This document shows positions 1-9,665 of a DNA stretch of 44,884 nucleotides, piece after piece. Within the stretch, counting starts at the first letter, position 1; every line of letters begins with the position of its first letter. The notes beneath the pieces were generated by a model. It was not told the origin of the DNA. It saw only the letters and a list, made by a program, of their open reading frames with translations, and did not search any database. A program made the translations under genes and the position numbers. Source of the stretch: Halieaceae bacterium (GTDB lineage Bacteria > Pseudomonadota > Gammaproteobacteria > Pseudomonadales > Halieaceae); the NCBI GenBank assembly GCA_028282105.1, contig JANQIO010000020.1, positions 1-44,884 of the forward strand, given 5' to 3'.

Positions 1-1
1 G

Positions 2-124
2 GCCGGCATCCGTGACACTGTGTTCTCCGACGACGTGTCCCTGGAAGGCTCGGGCCTGGACCTGGTGCGCTTTTTCGGCCTGCTCGATCGCCCGGATGAG
101 GTCTTCCCGATCGTGACACCATAG
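2..124 (+). CDS. C-terminal end of a protein, possibly an alkyl/aryl-sulfatase
   Basis: Only the last 40 codons are inside the window, and the reading frame enters from the left edge and stops at TAG. The visible tail ends in GLLDRPDEVFPIVTP. This resembles, from memory, the extreme C-terminus of linear alkylsulfatases of the metallo-beta-lactamase superfamily (SdsA1/BDS1 type), whose C-terminal SCP2-like domain often ends in a similar LLD...IVTP pattern. None of the catalytic metal-binding domain is visible, so the assignment is tentative. The 3' end is followed by about 230 bases without a gene before the ABC transporter. Confidence 0.45.
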   Translation, partial: AGIRDTVFSDDVSLEGSGLDLVRFFGLLDRPDEVFPIVTP

Positions 125-242
125 CGAGGGCGTTTGCGATGAACTGAGCCCGCCGCGGCACAACACTGTGGCAGTGCACTGCCTGCGTGGAAGTGGCCTG
201 CTGCTGGCTGGACGGAATTCGGGCAGATCGCTGAGAGTTTTT

Positions 243-271
243 TTGTACTCACGCTACCGCTTCCGTAGTAT
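243..271 (+). promoter_or_regulatory. Weak candidate sigma-70 promoter before the ABC transporter
   Basis: TTGTAC at 243-248 and TAGTAT at 266-271 are separated by exactly 17 bases. Each hexamer is only a partial match to the consensus. A small AGGGG/CCCCT hairpin lies downstream at 286-300. The spacing and position fit expression of the transporter gene starting at 356, but this is inference from sequence alone. Nothing else was recognised in the 125-355 gap. Confidence 0.25.
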
Positions 272-355
272 CTCAGCGCACCGCCAGGGGTGAATCCCCT
301 ATAGTGTGTGTCGCACCCGTCTCCACCCAAAGCTCTCGGCAGGTATCGAGCTGGC

Positions 356-2179
<1,824 letters not shown>

Positions 2180-2224
2180 CCGCAGCAAGGCAAGGCGCGC
2201 TGTATACACGATGAGGAGCAAGCA

Positions 2225-2581
2225 ATGGCAGAGAGCGTAAGAATCAAGGAGATGCTCGAGTATCTGGCGCAGGGTCGCATCATGGATGCAATGCACGAGT
2301 TTTATGCCGACGATGTGGTGATGGAGGAGCCCGCGTACGGCGCCACCGTGGGGCTGGCCGCTAACCTCGAGAGAGAAGCGGCATTTGTTGCCTCAGTGAA
2401 GGAGTTCAAGCATTTCGAGGCCCGTAAAGTCGGCATCGGCGACGGTGTTTCCCTCTATGAGAACGTTATGGACTGGGTCGACGTCGAGGGTAAAGACATT
2501 CACGTCGAGCAGGTGGTTGTCGCCCAGTGGCGCGACGGCAAAATTGTGCACGAGCGTTTTTACTACGATTCCGCAGGGTAG
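2225..2581 (+). CDS. SnoaL/NTF2-like small protein
   Basis: This 118-residue protein has the length and pattern of the NTF2-like/SnoaL superfamily: an N-terminal helix (VRIKEMLEYLAQGRI), a YADDVVMEEP segment and a C-terminal strand pair around VAQWRDGKIVHERFYYD. Members are small alpha+beta barrels that act as isomerases, cyclases or ligand-binding domains. A good ribosome binding site (GAGGAG) sits 6-7 bases before the ATG. It follows the ABC transporter on the same strand and may be co-transcribed. The specific substrate is unknown, and no catalytic assignment is possible from the sequence. Confidence 0.8.
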   Translation: MAESVRIKEMLEYLAQGRIMDAMHEFYADDVVMEEPAYGATVGLAANLEREAAFVASVKEFKHFEARKVGIGDGVSLYENVMDWVDVEGKDIHVEQVVVAQWRDGKIVHERFYYDSAG

Positions 2582-2675
2582 CTGCTGGCGCGCACTCTAA
2601 GGTGCGCCGCGCCCTGGCTCGTATCAGGGTTTGGCTGTGCTCGGTAATTGCTGATTCCCCGTCTGGCGTGGGTCG

Positions 2676-4244
2676 TCAGGGTGCGTGCGACGATACCGCC
2701 TGTGGGGCGTTGGCAACCTTAAGAGACCTGGCCTCAACAGCGGACTGTCGTGCGCGGCTGGATACCAGGTAGGCCAGGACCAGCGAGCCGCTTGCAGCAA
2801 TGACAGCGTTTACTGTGAACGCTGCCTCGCTCTGCAAGGCGTAGGGCGCGGTGGCAATATCCAGTAGCGGCATGCCCAGGCAAAGCACTGCGGTAGCCGA
2901 CATGAGTCGTCGCGAGGTGCGACGGGTGTTTCCAAAAACCAGAGCCACAGCGATTGCCAGGCCCCAACTGGCGAGGAATGCCAGCGCCGTGGTGTAGCCG
3001 CGGTCATCGCTATGCATACCCCAAAGGCGGTCGGCATAGAAGACTGTCACAGAGGCTAAGGCCACGCCGGTGGTAATGCCGGCGTTTAGGCGGCTGATCG
3101 CCAGGTAGAAGCCGGCACTGCGGCGTCCCAATGGCCCATTGACTCGCCTTTCCAGGTAGATCAGCGTGCCCACGACTATCGAGATGCTCACCAGCAGGCC
3201 CGCAAAGTAGTACACCACCTTCAGCAAGGCGCCGCCGTAGGTCCCGTAATGCAGGGGCGTTACCGCTGCGTATACGCGGCCTATCGCAGACTCCGGCAGG
3301 GCGCCGAATAGCAGTGATGGCTCGCCGAATTCGCCGGTGACGGCATTGGCGTCAACCTGCACAAAACGCACGAGTTCCCGGTCAGTATCCGCGAATACCT
3401 TGTAGCGCGCGTTGGCGTCACCGTAATTTTCAAGGCCGACACGGCTGGCACGGTAGGGTGTGTCTCGATTGATGCGGGTCAGCACGTCGTCCAACGGGGC
3501 CATGGTGGCCACAATGCCGGCCGGTTCCGGAGGTGGTCCAATCACCGCCTCGATGGCGCGGTCCTGATCACCCTTGAAAGCGACCAGGGCGAGTATCGGC
3601 AGGAACAACACCACCAGCCCTAGAATAGCTCCGGTAAAAGCGATGGTAATGCTAAAGGGTAGGGTCCAGACGCCGAGGCCGGTATGAAGGTCTTTCCACT
3701 TGAGGTGAGAGGAGCGGTGCCAGCGGATTTTGTACAGGTCGCGCAGTATCTTGCGGTGGATGATCACGCCGGTCAGTAGTGACAGCAGCATAAAGACACC
3801 GGCAATACCCACCAGCGAGCGGCCCAGTCGTCTTTCTATCTGTAGATTCTGGTGAAAGCGCAGCAGCCACAGGGCGGGTCCGTCCTCGGCTTCCAGCACG
3901 GCTGTGCCACCTGTCGCCGCAAAGCGCTGGGTGACAAATTCGTTGCCTTCATCCCTGTGAACGCTTCCCGACAGCGTGTAGAAAGGCCGTGCCTTGTCGG
4001 GGAGCATCAGAAACAGGTTGTCGACGTGCCCGCCGTGGCTGGCGACAAAAGCGTCTATCAGCGGATTGATCGCCGGCGGCTTTTCCGGCAGCGGGGAGCG
4101 CAGGGAGGGGTTTTCCCAACCCTGCATCTCTTCGTACAGCATGGCCACCGAACCTGAGAAACACACCACAAACAGCAGCCAGCCCAGTACCAGGCCAACC
4201 ACCGTGTGCAGGTGGTTGATGCGCTTTAGCCGGTCCCGTTGCAT
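2676..4244 (-). CDS. PepSY-associated TM helix protein (iron-uptake linked)
   Basis: This 522-residue integral membrane protein belongs to the PepSY-TM family. The first membrane helix lies near residues 13-36 (HTVVGLVLGWLLFVVCFSGS), followed by a large periplasmic portion. Further helices occur near residues 145-165, 195-225, 335-360 and 380-490. Family members are common in Fur-regulated siderophore loci and several are proposed to act as ferric-siderophore reductases. That role is family knowledge, not shown here. Its start shares one base with the stop of the small gene upstream (TGATG), so translation is probably coupled. The three-gene unit is divergent from the TonB receptor across the Fur box. 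Confidence 0.88.
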   Translation of the reverse strand: MQRDRLKRINHLHTVVGLVLGWLLFVVCFSGSVAMLYEEMQGWENPSLRSPLPEKPPAINPLIDAFVASHGGHVDNLFLMLPDKARPFYTLSGSVHRDEGNEFVTQRFAATGGTAVLEAEDGPALWLLRFHQNLQIERRLGRSLVGIAGVFMLLSLLTGVIIHRKILRDLYKIRWHRSSHLKWKDLHTGLGVWTLPFSITIAFTGAILGLVVLFLPILALVAFKGDQDRAIEAVIGPPPEPAGIVATMAPLDDVLTRINRDTPYRASRVGLENYGDANARYKVFADTDRELVRFVQVDANAVTGEFGEPSLLFGALPESAIGRVYAAVTPLHYGTYGGALLKVVYYFAGLLVSISIVVGTLIYLERRVNGPLGRRSAGFYLAISRLNAGITTGVALASVTVFYADRLWGMHSDDRGYTTALAFLASWGLAIAVALVFGNTRRTSRRLMSATAVLCLGMPLLDIATAPYALQSEAAFTVNAVIAASGSLVLAYLVSSRARQSAVEARSLKVANAPQAVSSHAP

Positions 4245-4477
4245 CAGAGTTGCACGTCGTTGGTGGCGATCATAGTCGCCGCGATCAGGCTGGCGATGCT
4301 GAGCACTAGAGCGGGGCGCCAGCTCAGGTTATCCCAGTAGCAGTAGAACATCGCCAGACCCCAGATGAAGGGGATAAGCAGCACCGTCAGCAGCGTGCGG
4401 CTGGCAAACTCGCCGGGGCCCATGACTATTAGCCAGGTGCTGACGGTAGCGGTGAACAGGAAGGCCAGCACGCTCAT
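4244..4477 (-). CDS. Small membrane protein, DUF3649-like
   Basis: This 77-residue hydrophobic protein has two or three predicted membrane segments and the pattern RTLLTVLLIPFIWGLAMFY...W. It resembles the small DUF3649-type membrane proteins found beside PepSY-TM genes in iron-uptake loci. The ATG at 4477 is chosen because GGAG lies about 6 bases upstream. An alternative GTG at 4498 overlaps the preceding stop as GTGA and would add seven residues. Its function is unknown. Position and overlap place it in one operon with the PepSY gene. Confidence 0.7.
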   Translation of the reverse strand: MSVLAFLFTATVSTWLIVMGPGEFASRTLLTVLLIPFIWGLAMFYCYWDNLSWRPALVLSIASLIAATMIATNDVQL

Positions 4478-4494
4478 GGAAACTCCGCGCAGGC

Positions 4495-4806
4495 TCACAG
4501 GGCCAGACCTCCGGCGCCGACAAGCAGCGCGAGGGGTGCGCTGGCGAGATGGGCTTGTGGCCAGCGGCTTGCCAGCAGCAGGCTGAGAGGCGCCGCGAGG
4601 CTGATGGCGACCAGGGCAGTGGGGATGCCGCGCTCGCCTCCCCAGGTGCTGACAGGGGTCGCGATTGCTGCCAGTAGCAGCGTGTAGCCCGTAGCGCGAA
4701 TGGCGTCGGTGGTTCCGATCGAATGCTCGCGTAGGGCGCAGCGACGGCTATCGCCCTGGTACAGCGCAAAGGCGGCGAGATAGCTCAAACAGAAAACCAG
4801 CAGCAT
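4495..4806 (-). CDS. Small membrane protein, DUF3325-like, first gene of iron operon
   Basis: This protein of about 103 residues has three to four hydrophobic segments, beginning MLLVFCLSYLAAFALYQGDSRR. Size, topology and position match the DUF3325-type proteins that accompany PepSY-TM proteins in iron loci. The start at 4806 is the first in-frame ATG. A longer TTG-initiated version would begin inside the Fur box and is unlikely. No strong ribosome binding site is visible. It is the promoter-proximal gene of the minus-strand iron module and lies about 55 bases from the Fur palindrome. Its function is unknown. Confidence 0.65.
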   Translation of the reverse strand: MLLVFCLSYLAAFALYQGDSRRCALREHSIGTTDAIRATGYTLLLAAIATPVSTWGGERGIPTALVAISLAAPLSLLLASRWPQAHLASAPLALLVGAGGLAL

Positions 4807-4861
4807 GAGGGAGGGTCGATGGATGATTAAAAAAATTACACCATGCACTCTATGCGATTGC

Positions 4862-4882
4862 AAATGATAATGATTATCATTT
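4862..4882. promoter_or_regulatory. Fur box (bidirectional operator)
   Basis: The 21 bases here form a perfect palindrome around G4872, with arms AAATGATAAT and ATTATCATTT. This closely matches the 19-bp Fur consensus built from GATAAT hexamers. It lies between the divergent TonB receptor (start 4919) and the DUF3325/DUF3649/PepSY operon. One site could therefore shut off both transcripts when iron is plentiful. Confidence 0.9.
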
Positions 4883-4918
4883 AATGTAAGGTTTAGACAT
4901 TGTTAAGGATACCCCGCC

Positions 4919-7162
4919 GTGCACAAACCTACGCTGTTCGCCCTTGCCACGCTGCCATTGGCGGTTGCCAGCCAAAGCTATGCCCAGGGCGAAGAACGCA
5001 TTGAAGAGGTGGTGGTTCGCGCTGAAAAACTCGGCCGTACCCTGCAGGAGACCACCACCAGCATTGCGGTATTCACCGGTGAAGAACTGGAGCAGCGCTC
5101 CATCATTGATCTTTACGATGTGGTGTTGCGCACGCCCAATGTGAGCTCCAGCTTTGGCCAGAAAGGCTTTGCCATCCGCGGCGTGGATCAGCGCCTCGGT
5201 GGGGGCGCCGGCCTGCTGGTCAACACCATCGTGGACGGCGCTGCGCTACCCAACAATCAGTCCACCTTTTTCGGGCCGTACTCCACCTGGGATATTGGCC
5301 AGGTCGAAGTGCTGCGCGGCCCGCAGGGCACCACCCAGGGCCGCAACGCCATTGGCGGTGCCATCGTCATCAATACGGCAGACCCGGAATTCAATGAGTT
5401 CGGTGGCCGTGTGCGCGGTCAGTACGGCGAGCTGGATAGCTACCAGACGGCTGGCGCCCTGAATATTCCCATCGTTGATGACAAGCTGGCGGCGCGCATT
5501 GCCGTCGACAAGCGGGAGACTGACGGCTGGGTGCGCAACCCCACTCGCGGCGAGGACTACGATCCACGAGATTTCCTCAATGTACGCGGCAAACTTCGTT
5601 GGGCGGCCAGTGAAGACCTGGAATTGCGCTACACCATCAGCTACACCGACTCTACCGGCGGCGAGGACCTGGTGGATTTCTTCCAGTTCCCGGACCGGCG
5701 GGTAAACCTGTCAGACGGGCCGGCCGAGGAAGGCTCAGAGCACCTGATTAACACTCTGCAGGCCGACTATCGCATCAATGACGCCTGGAGCCTGACCGCT
5801 ATCGCCACCTTTTACGAGCACGATTACGTGCGCATAGAGGACATCGACAATTCGGCGGCGCCGCTGTCCTTTCTCGACCGGGAGCAGGAAGATGACTCCC
5901 AGACCTTCGAACTGCGCGCCAACTACGACAACGGCGGTCCGCTGCGCGGAATCGTCGGTGTCTATGCCGGCAACTTTGACAATCAGTCCATAGACAATCT
6001 CAGCATTAGTGTGGCCTTTCTGGGCATCCCACCGCCAGTGCTGGAGTTTCTGGGAATCGACCCGTTAGAGCAGATTCTGCAGCAGCGCGATTTCCGCAAC
6101 GAAGAGGAGAACCGGGCAGTATTCACCGAGTGGGAATACGACCTGAGTGATCGCTTCACACTGATTGGCGGCTTTCGCTATGACGACGAAGAGCGCGATA
6201 TTCGCAACGAGACGATCACCAGCACCGATGTCACCCTGCCATTCCCGTTGCCGCCGGACGAGGTGATCAGGACTAACGCAGAGTACGATGCCTTCCTTCC
6301 TAAACTGGGTGCCCGTTATCGGCTTAGCGATGACGTTGTGCTGGGCGCAACGGCACAAAAAGCCTACCGGGCGGGGGGTGTCGGAGTCGCCATAGTCAGC
6401 GGCGAGCTCAACGAGTTCGACCCGGAGGAAGCCTGGACCTACGAACTGTCCGTGCGGGCGTCGCTGTTCGACCGGCGCCACCAGGTCACCGGCAACCTGT
6501 TCTACACCGACTGGCAGGACCAGCAGGTCAATCGCACCAGCGATTTTGGCCGCGCCAACGGGGTGCCGCTGGATACCGTGCCTGACAATGCCGGTGAGTC
6601 GCGGCTGTTCGGGGGCGAGCTGTCTATCGACAGCAACTGGTTCGATGGCTTCACGACGTTTGCCGCCATCGGTTACCTGGATACCCAGTTCGATGAATAC
6701 GACGGCGACACCTTCGAGTACACCGGCAACGAGTTCCCGTATGCGCCGGAGTGGACCCTGGCGCTGGGCTTCAGCTATCAACACCCCTCCGGCTTTGTCG
6801 TCAGTGGCGACGTGAACTGGTCTGACGAGTTCTTCTCCGCGGAAACCAACGATCCCAACCGGGTCGAGTTCGAGCCTATCTTCGATGCTGAGGGCAATGA
6901 GGTAGGCCAGCGTGAAACCTGCTCGGCGCGTCCGTGCAATGATCCTGCCACCACGGTGGATGACTACTGGGTGGCCAACCTGAAACTGGGCTATGTGGCC
7001 GACACCTGGTCAGCCTACCTGTTCGGCCGCAATGTGTTTGACGAGGACTATGCAACCCAGGTGACAGCGGTCAGCTTCAATGACATCACCGGTGATCCCG
7101 AGCAGAGCGCGCGCACCGCGGAGCCCAGGGTGGTAGGCGTGGAGCTTAACTACAGCTGGTGA
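4919..7162 (+). CDS. TonB-dependent outer membrane receptor, Fur-regulated
   Basis: This 747-residue receptor imports a ligand, probably an iron chelate, across the outer membrane using TonB energy. The signal peptide ends near SYAQ at residue 23. A TonB-box-like EEVVVRAEK follows, then a plug domain (about 35-155, including VEVLRGPQGTTQGRNAIGG), then the 22-strand barrel ending in an aromatic residue (NYSW), as outer membrane assembly requires. The start is GTG, preceded by AAGGA 9 bases upstream. Iron as substrate is inferred from the Fur box and from the divergent PepSY module. The exact siderophore cannot be read. Confidence 0.92.
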   Translation: MHKPTLFALATLPLAVASQSYAQGEERIEEVVVRAEKLGRTLQETTTSIAVFTGEELEQRSIIDLYDVVLRTPNVSSSFGQKGFAIRGVDQRLGGGAGLLVNTIVDGAALPNNQSTFFGPYSTWDIGQVEVLRGPQGTTQGRNAIGGAIVINTADPEFNEFGGRVRGQYGELDSYQTAGALNIPIVDDKLAARIAVDKRETDGWVRNPTRGEDYDPRDFLNVRGKLRWAASEDLELRYTISYTDSTGGEDLVDFFQFPDRRVNLSDGPAEEGSEHLINTLQADYRINDAWSLTAIATFYEHDYVRIEDIDNSAAPLSFLDREQEDDSQTFELRANYDNGGPLRGIVGVYAGNFDNQSIDNLSISVAFLGIPPPVLEFLGIDPLEQILQQRDFRNEEENRAVFTEWEYDLSDRFTLIGGFRYDDEERDIRNETITSTDVTLPFPLPPDEVIRTNAEYDAFLPKLGARYRLSDDVVLGATAQKAYRAGGVGVAIVSGELNEFDPEEAWTYELSVRASLFDRRHQVTGNLFYTDWQDQQVNRTSDFGRANGVPLDTVPDNAGESRLFGGELSIDSNWFDGFTTFAAIGYLDTQFDEYDGDTFEYTGNEFPYAPEWTLALGFSYQHPSGFVVSGDVNWSDEFFSAETNDPNRVEFEPIFDAEGNEVGQRETCSARPCNDPATTVDDYWVANLKLGYVADTWSAYLFGRNVFDEDYATQVTAVSFNDITGDPEQSARTAEPRVVGVELNYSW

Positions 7163-7282
7163 TGTTGGCGCGGCCGTCCCGCGGTTTGCCAGGGCGGTTG
7201 GTCGCTGCGGAGTTGGTGATTCCGGCCTCCGGCGAGCACCTGGAGCTTGCCGCCCATGCGTCGGCGCTGCACACTGCGTCCT

Positions 7283-7308
7283 CCCCTGCGCAGCTAGCGG
7301 CGCAGGGG
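7283..7308 (+). promoter_or_regulatory. Strong hairpin in the leader of metY
   Basis: CCCCTGCGC (7283-7291) and GCGCAGGGG (7300-7308) form a perfect 9-bp stem with an 8-base loop, AGCTAGCG. It ends 28 bases before the metY start and 16 bases before its CAGGAG ribosome binding site. It is not followed by a T-run, so it is not a classical terminator. It could be the end of the receptor transcript or a leader structure controlling metY. The rest of the 7163-7336 gap shows no gene. Confidence 0.5.
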
Positions 7309-7336
7309 GTTGTCACCAAGCACACAGGAGTTTGTC

Positions 7337-8605
7337 ATGAAGCCGGAAACCATCGCCCTGCACGCGGGCTACGAGGGCGATCCCAGCAGTCGCGCCGCCA
7401 CCACCCCGATCTACCAGACCACCTCGTTCACCTTTGACGATACCCAGCACGGGGCCGACCTGTTCAACCTGGCGGTACCCGGCAATATCTACAGCCGCAT
7501 CATGAATCCGACCAATGCGGTGCTGGAGCAGCGATTGGCGGAGTTGGAGGGCGGCATCGGTGCGCTGGCGGTGGCGTCGGGCATGGCGGCGATTCGCTAC
7601 GCCATCGAGGCGATTACCGAGGCCGGCAACAATATCGTCAGTACCTCGCAACTGTACGGCGGCACCTACAACCTGTTTGCCCATACCTTCCCGCGTCAGG
7701 GTATCGAGGTGCGTTTTGCCGATGCCGATGATTTTGAAGCTGTCGCAGCGCTGATCGACGCCAACACCCGGGCGCTGTTTTGCGAATCCATCGGCAACCC
7801 GGCCGGCAACATCGTCGATATCCAGCGCTGGGCCGAGATTGCCCACGCTGCTGGCGTGCCGCTGATAGTCGACAACACCGTGGCCACGCCGCTGCTGTGC
7901 CGCGCCTTCGACCACGGCGCCGACATCGTGGTGCACTCGCTGACCAAGTACATCGGCGGCCACGGGACTACCATCGGCGGTGCGATTGTCGATTCCGGCA
8001 GGTTCGACTGGACCCAGGGTGAGCGTTTTGCCGTGATGACCACTCCGGACCCGTCGTATCACGGTGTGGTGTATACCGAGGCCATGGGCGAAGCCGCCTA
8101 TATCGGCCGCTGCCGGGTGGTGCCGCTGCGCAACACCGGGGCTGCCCTGTCGCCCCACAACGCTTTCCTGATCATGCAGGGCCTGGAAACCCTGGCGCTG
8201 CGTATGGAGCGGCATTGCGAGAATGCCGAGAAGGTGGCCGCGCACCTCAAGGCCCACCCCAAGGTCAACTGGGTCAACTACGCTACGCTGCCTGACAGTC
8301 CCTACCGAGAGAGCTGCGAGAAGATTTGCGGCGGCAAGGCCTCCGGCATTCTCAGCTTTGGTATCGAGGGCGGTATGGAGGCTGGCGCCCGCTTTATCGA
8401 CGCCCTGCAGCTCATTCTGCGGCTGGTGAATATCGGCGATGCCAAGTCCCTGGCCTGTCACCCGGCCAGCACGACCCACCGGCAGCTTGACGCGGCCGAG
8501 TTGGCTTCAGCGGGGGTGTCCGAGGATATGGTGCGCCTGTCAGTGGGCATCGAGCATATCGATGACATAGTGGCGGATATCGATCAGGCCCTGGCGGCGG
8601 CCTGA
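7337..8605 (+). CDS. metY: O-acetylhomoserine sulfhydrylase (PLP enzyme)
   Basis: This 422-residue cytoplasmic enzyme of the Cys/Met metabolism PLP family makes homocysteine, or methionine from methanethiol, from O-acetylhomoserine. The start region (MKPETIALHAGYEGDP), the YSRIMNPTNAVLEQRLAELE segment and the PLP-lysine loop HSLTKYIGGHGT (Lys204) are typical of MetY rather than MetB/MetC. The length also matches MetY (about 425). The ATG at 7337 follows CAGGAG by 6 bases; longer in-frame starts lack this. It appears monocistronic. A hairpin in its leader hints at regulation, but no known SAM riboswitch was recognised. Confidence 0.93.
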   Translation: MKPETIALHAGYEGDPSSRAATTPIYQTTSFTFDDTQHGADLFNLAVPGNIYSRIMNPTNAVLEQRLAELEGGIGALAVASGMAAIRYAIEAITEAGNNIVSTSQLYGGTYNLFAHTFPRQGIEVRFADADDFEAVAALIDANTRALFCESIGNPAGNIVDIQRWAEIAHAAGVPLIVDNTVATPLLCRAFDHGADIVVHSLTKYIGGHGTTIGGAIVDSGRFDWTQGERFAVMTTPDPSYHGVVYTEAMGEAAYIGRCRVVPLRNTGAALSPHNAFLIMQGLETLALRMERHCENAEKVAAHLKAHPKVNWVNYATLPDSPYRESCEKICGGKASGILSFGIEGGMEAGARFIDALQLILRLVNIGDAKSLACHPASTTHRQLDAAELASAGVSEDMVRLSVGIEHIDDIVADIDQALAAA

Positions 8606-8760
8606 GTCGCTGCCGGCCCGCGACAACCGGGCTTACGGACGGTGCGCAGGGGTGACGGCAAACCCTTGAAAAAAATATGGCCTTTTTGAAGTCCAGTTGT
8701 GAAACCGCTCCGTACACTAAACAGAAGTTGGACGAATGCTGACTACACGGGAGGTGTGTC

Positions 8761-9465
8761 ATGTTGTTTCAAGCGCGGATGTACCAGACGGAAGGGCAGG
8801 CGGCGAATGCGGCCGACGCACTGATCGAAGCTGGTTTTTCCAAAAACAGTGTCACTCGTTACACCCCACCTGGCGCCGCCGGTGGTGATATGGGCGGTGC
8901 GCCCGCCGCCGGGCCGGCCAGCGATTCTGCAGCCGCGCTGCGGGTGGGCGGTATCCTCGGTGAGCACGCCGGCTACTATGCCGATCACGTCAACAAGGGT
9001 TACAGCCTGGTGGCGGTGCAGCCCCCGTTTGGCACCATGTTGAAGGCCGAGGCAATTCTCGACGCCCACAACCCGCTGCCGCTGTCGCATATGCCGCCTC
9101 CGGAGCCCTTTGTGCCCTGGACCGAGCGCCCGGCAGCGTTTTCTTCCCTGTTCGGCTGGCCGACACTGACGCGCAGTGAAACCCCGTTTTCGGATTTCTG
9201 GGGGCTGAGCACCAAGCAGGATGGCCTGTGCCACTTCTCTCGGTGGTTCAAGCCGCTGAGCGATGGCCTGCGGATGGGTAGTAATCCGCTCACAGCCAAT
9301 GCCACGCCGCTGTCATCCATGGTTGGCATGGGCACCAAGAGTGGCCGCAATGAAGGTAAGACCGGGTCCTTTGGTATGTCGTTCAAGACGAAAGGCGCCA
9401 CGCCGTTTTCGTCCATGTTCGGTATGCCGATTCTCACCAAGCGCAAGCATTTCCTGACGTCCTGA
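8761..9465 (+). CDS. Unrecognised 234-aa protein with repeated P-F/L-S-S motif
   Basis: I do not recognise this gene. Residues 1-105 look like one small alpha/beta domain (ARMYQTEGQAANAADALIEA, later GYSLVAVQP and a helix), reminiscent of the stress-protein 17M/DUF1269 kind, with a Gly/Ala/Pro-rich linker at 36-60. Residues 120-226 carry about five copies of a P-[FL]-S-[SD]-x-x-G-type motif, near residues 124-137, 141-151, 165-178, 182-192 and 214-226 (for example TPFSSMFGMPILT). No signal peptide or membrane helix is obvious. GGAGG lies 6 bases before the ATG. A strong terminator follows, so it is transcribed apart from the puc operon. The role is unknown. Confidence 0.85.
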   Translation: MLFQARMYQTEGQAANAADALIEAGFSKNSVTRYTPPGAAGGDMGGAPAAGPASDSAAALRVGGILGEHAGYYADHVNKGYSLVAVQPPFGTMLKAEAILDAHNPLPLSHMPPPEPFVPWTERPAAFSSLFGWPTLTRSETPFSDFWGLSTKQDGLCHFSRWFKPLSDGLRMGSNPLTANATPLSSMVGMGTKSGRNEGKTGSFGMSFKTKGATPFSSMFGMPILTKRKHFLTS

Positions 9466-9474
9466 CCCTCCATA

Positions 9475-9506
9475 CCTGAAAGACGGCGTTTTTGCCGTCT
9501 TTCAGG
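9475..9506 (+). terminator. Strong intrinsic-type terminator
   Basis: CCTGAAAGACGGC (9475-9487) and GCCGTCTTTCAGG (9494-9506) form a perfect 13-bp stem with a GTTTTT loop. The stem is followed by a moderately T-rich stretch including TTTTATT. It lies 9 bases after the stop of the 234-aa gene and separates that gene from the puc promoter region. Confidence 0.8.
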
Positions 9507-9531
9507 GTTGAGGGTTTTATTGTGCCTGGTG

Positions 9532-9549
9532 TGTAAACTAAAATGGACA
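9532..9549. promoter_or_regulatory. Candidate PpsR/CrtJ operator upstream of pucB
   Basis: TGT at 9532-9534 and ACA at 9547-9549 are separated by exactly 12 bases. This is the TGT-N12-ACA signature bound by the photosynthesis repressor PpsR/CrtJ in purple bacteria. The inner bases match the fuller consensus only partly. It sits about 20 bases upstream of the proposed -35 element of pucB. The pattern alone is common by chance, but the location directly before an LH2 operon gives it weight. Confidence 0.5.
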
Positions 9550-9569
9550 CATTAAATAGACAACAAAAC

Positions 9570-9598
9570 TTGACAATAGCCGGGAGCCCTTTTAGGCT
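9570..9598 (+). promoter_or_regulatory. Candidate puc operon promoter
   Basis: A perfect -35 hexamer TTGACA (9570-9575) is followed after 17 bases by TAGGCT (9593-9598), a weak -10 element that overlaps a small GAGCC/GGCTC inverted repeat. The predicted transcript would have a leader of about 60 bases before the pucB GTG. The strong -35 with a weak -10 fits a promoter needing activation, but this is inference. Confidence 0.45.
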
Positions 9599-9665
9599 CT
9601 TAATTACGCGAAAAGCTGCCTCGCAGACTAGCCGCGACAACCCATAGGTATCGGAGGATGCAATC

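Noticed and set aside
4807-4863. Longer N-terminus of the DUF3325-like protein
   Set aside because: It would need a TTG start within the Fur operator and adds residues not expected in the family.
7163-7336. Possible SAM-II-like riboswitch before metY (GGTGATT and GCTTGC blocks)
   Set aside because: Some short blocks resemble the SAM-II core, but the conserved GCTAAA end and the pseudoknot pairing could not be found. A covariance-model search would decide.
8698-8716. TGT...ACA before the 234-aa gene as a PpsR site
   Set aside because: The spacing is 13 bases, not 12, and no photosynthesis function is known for the gene.
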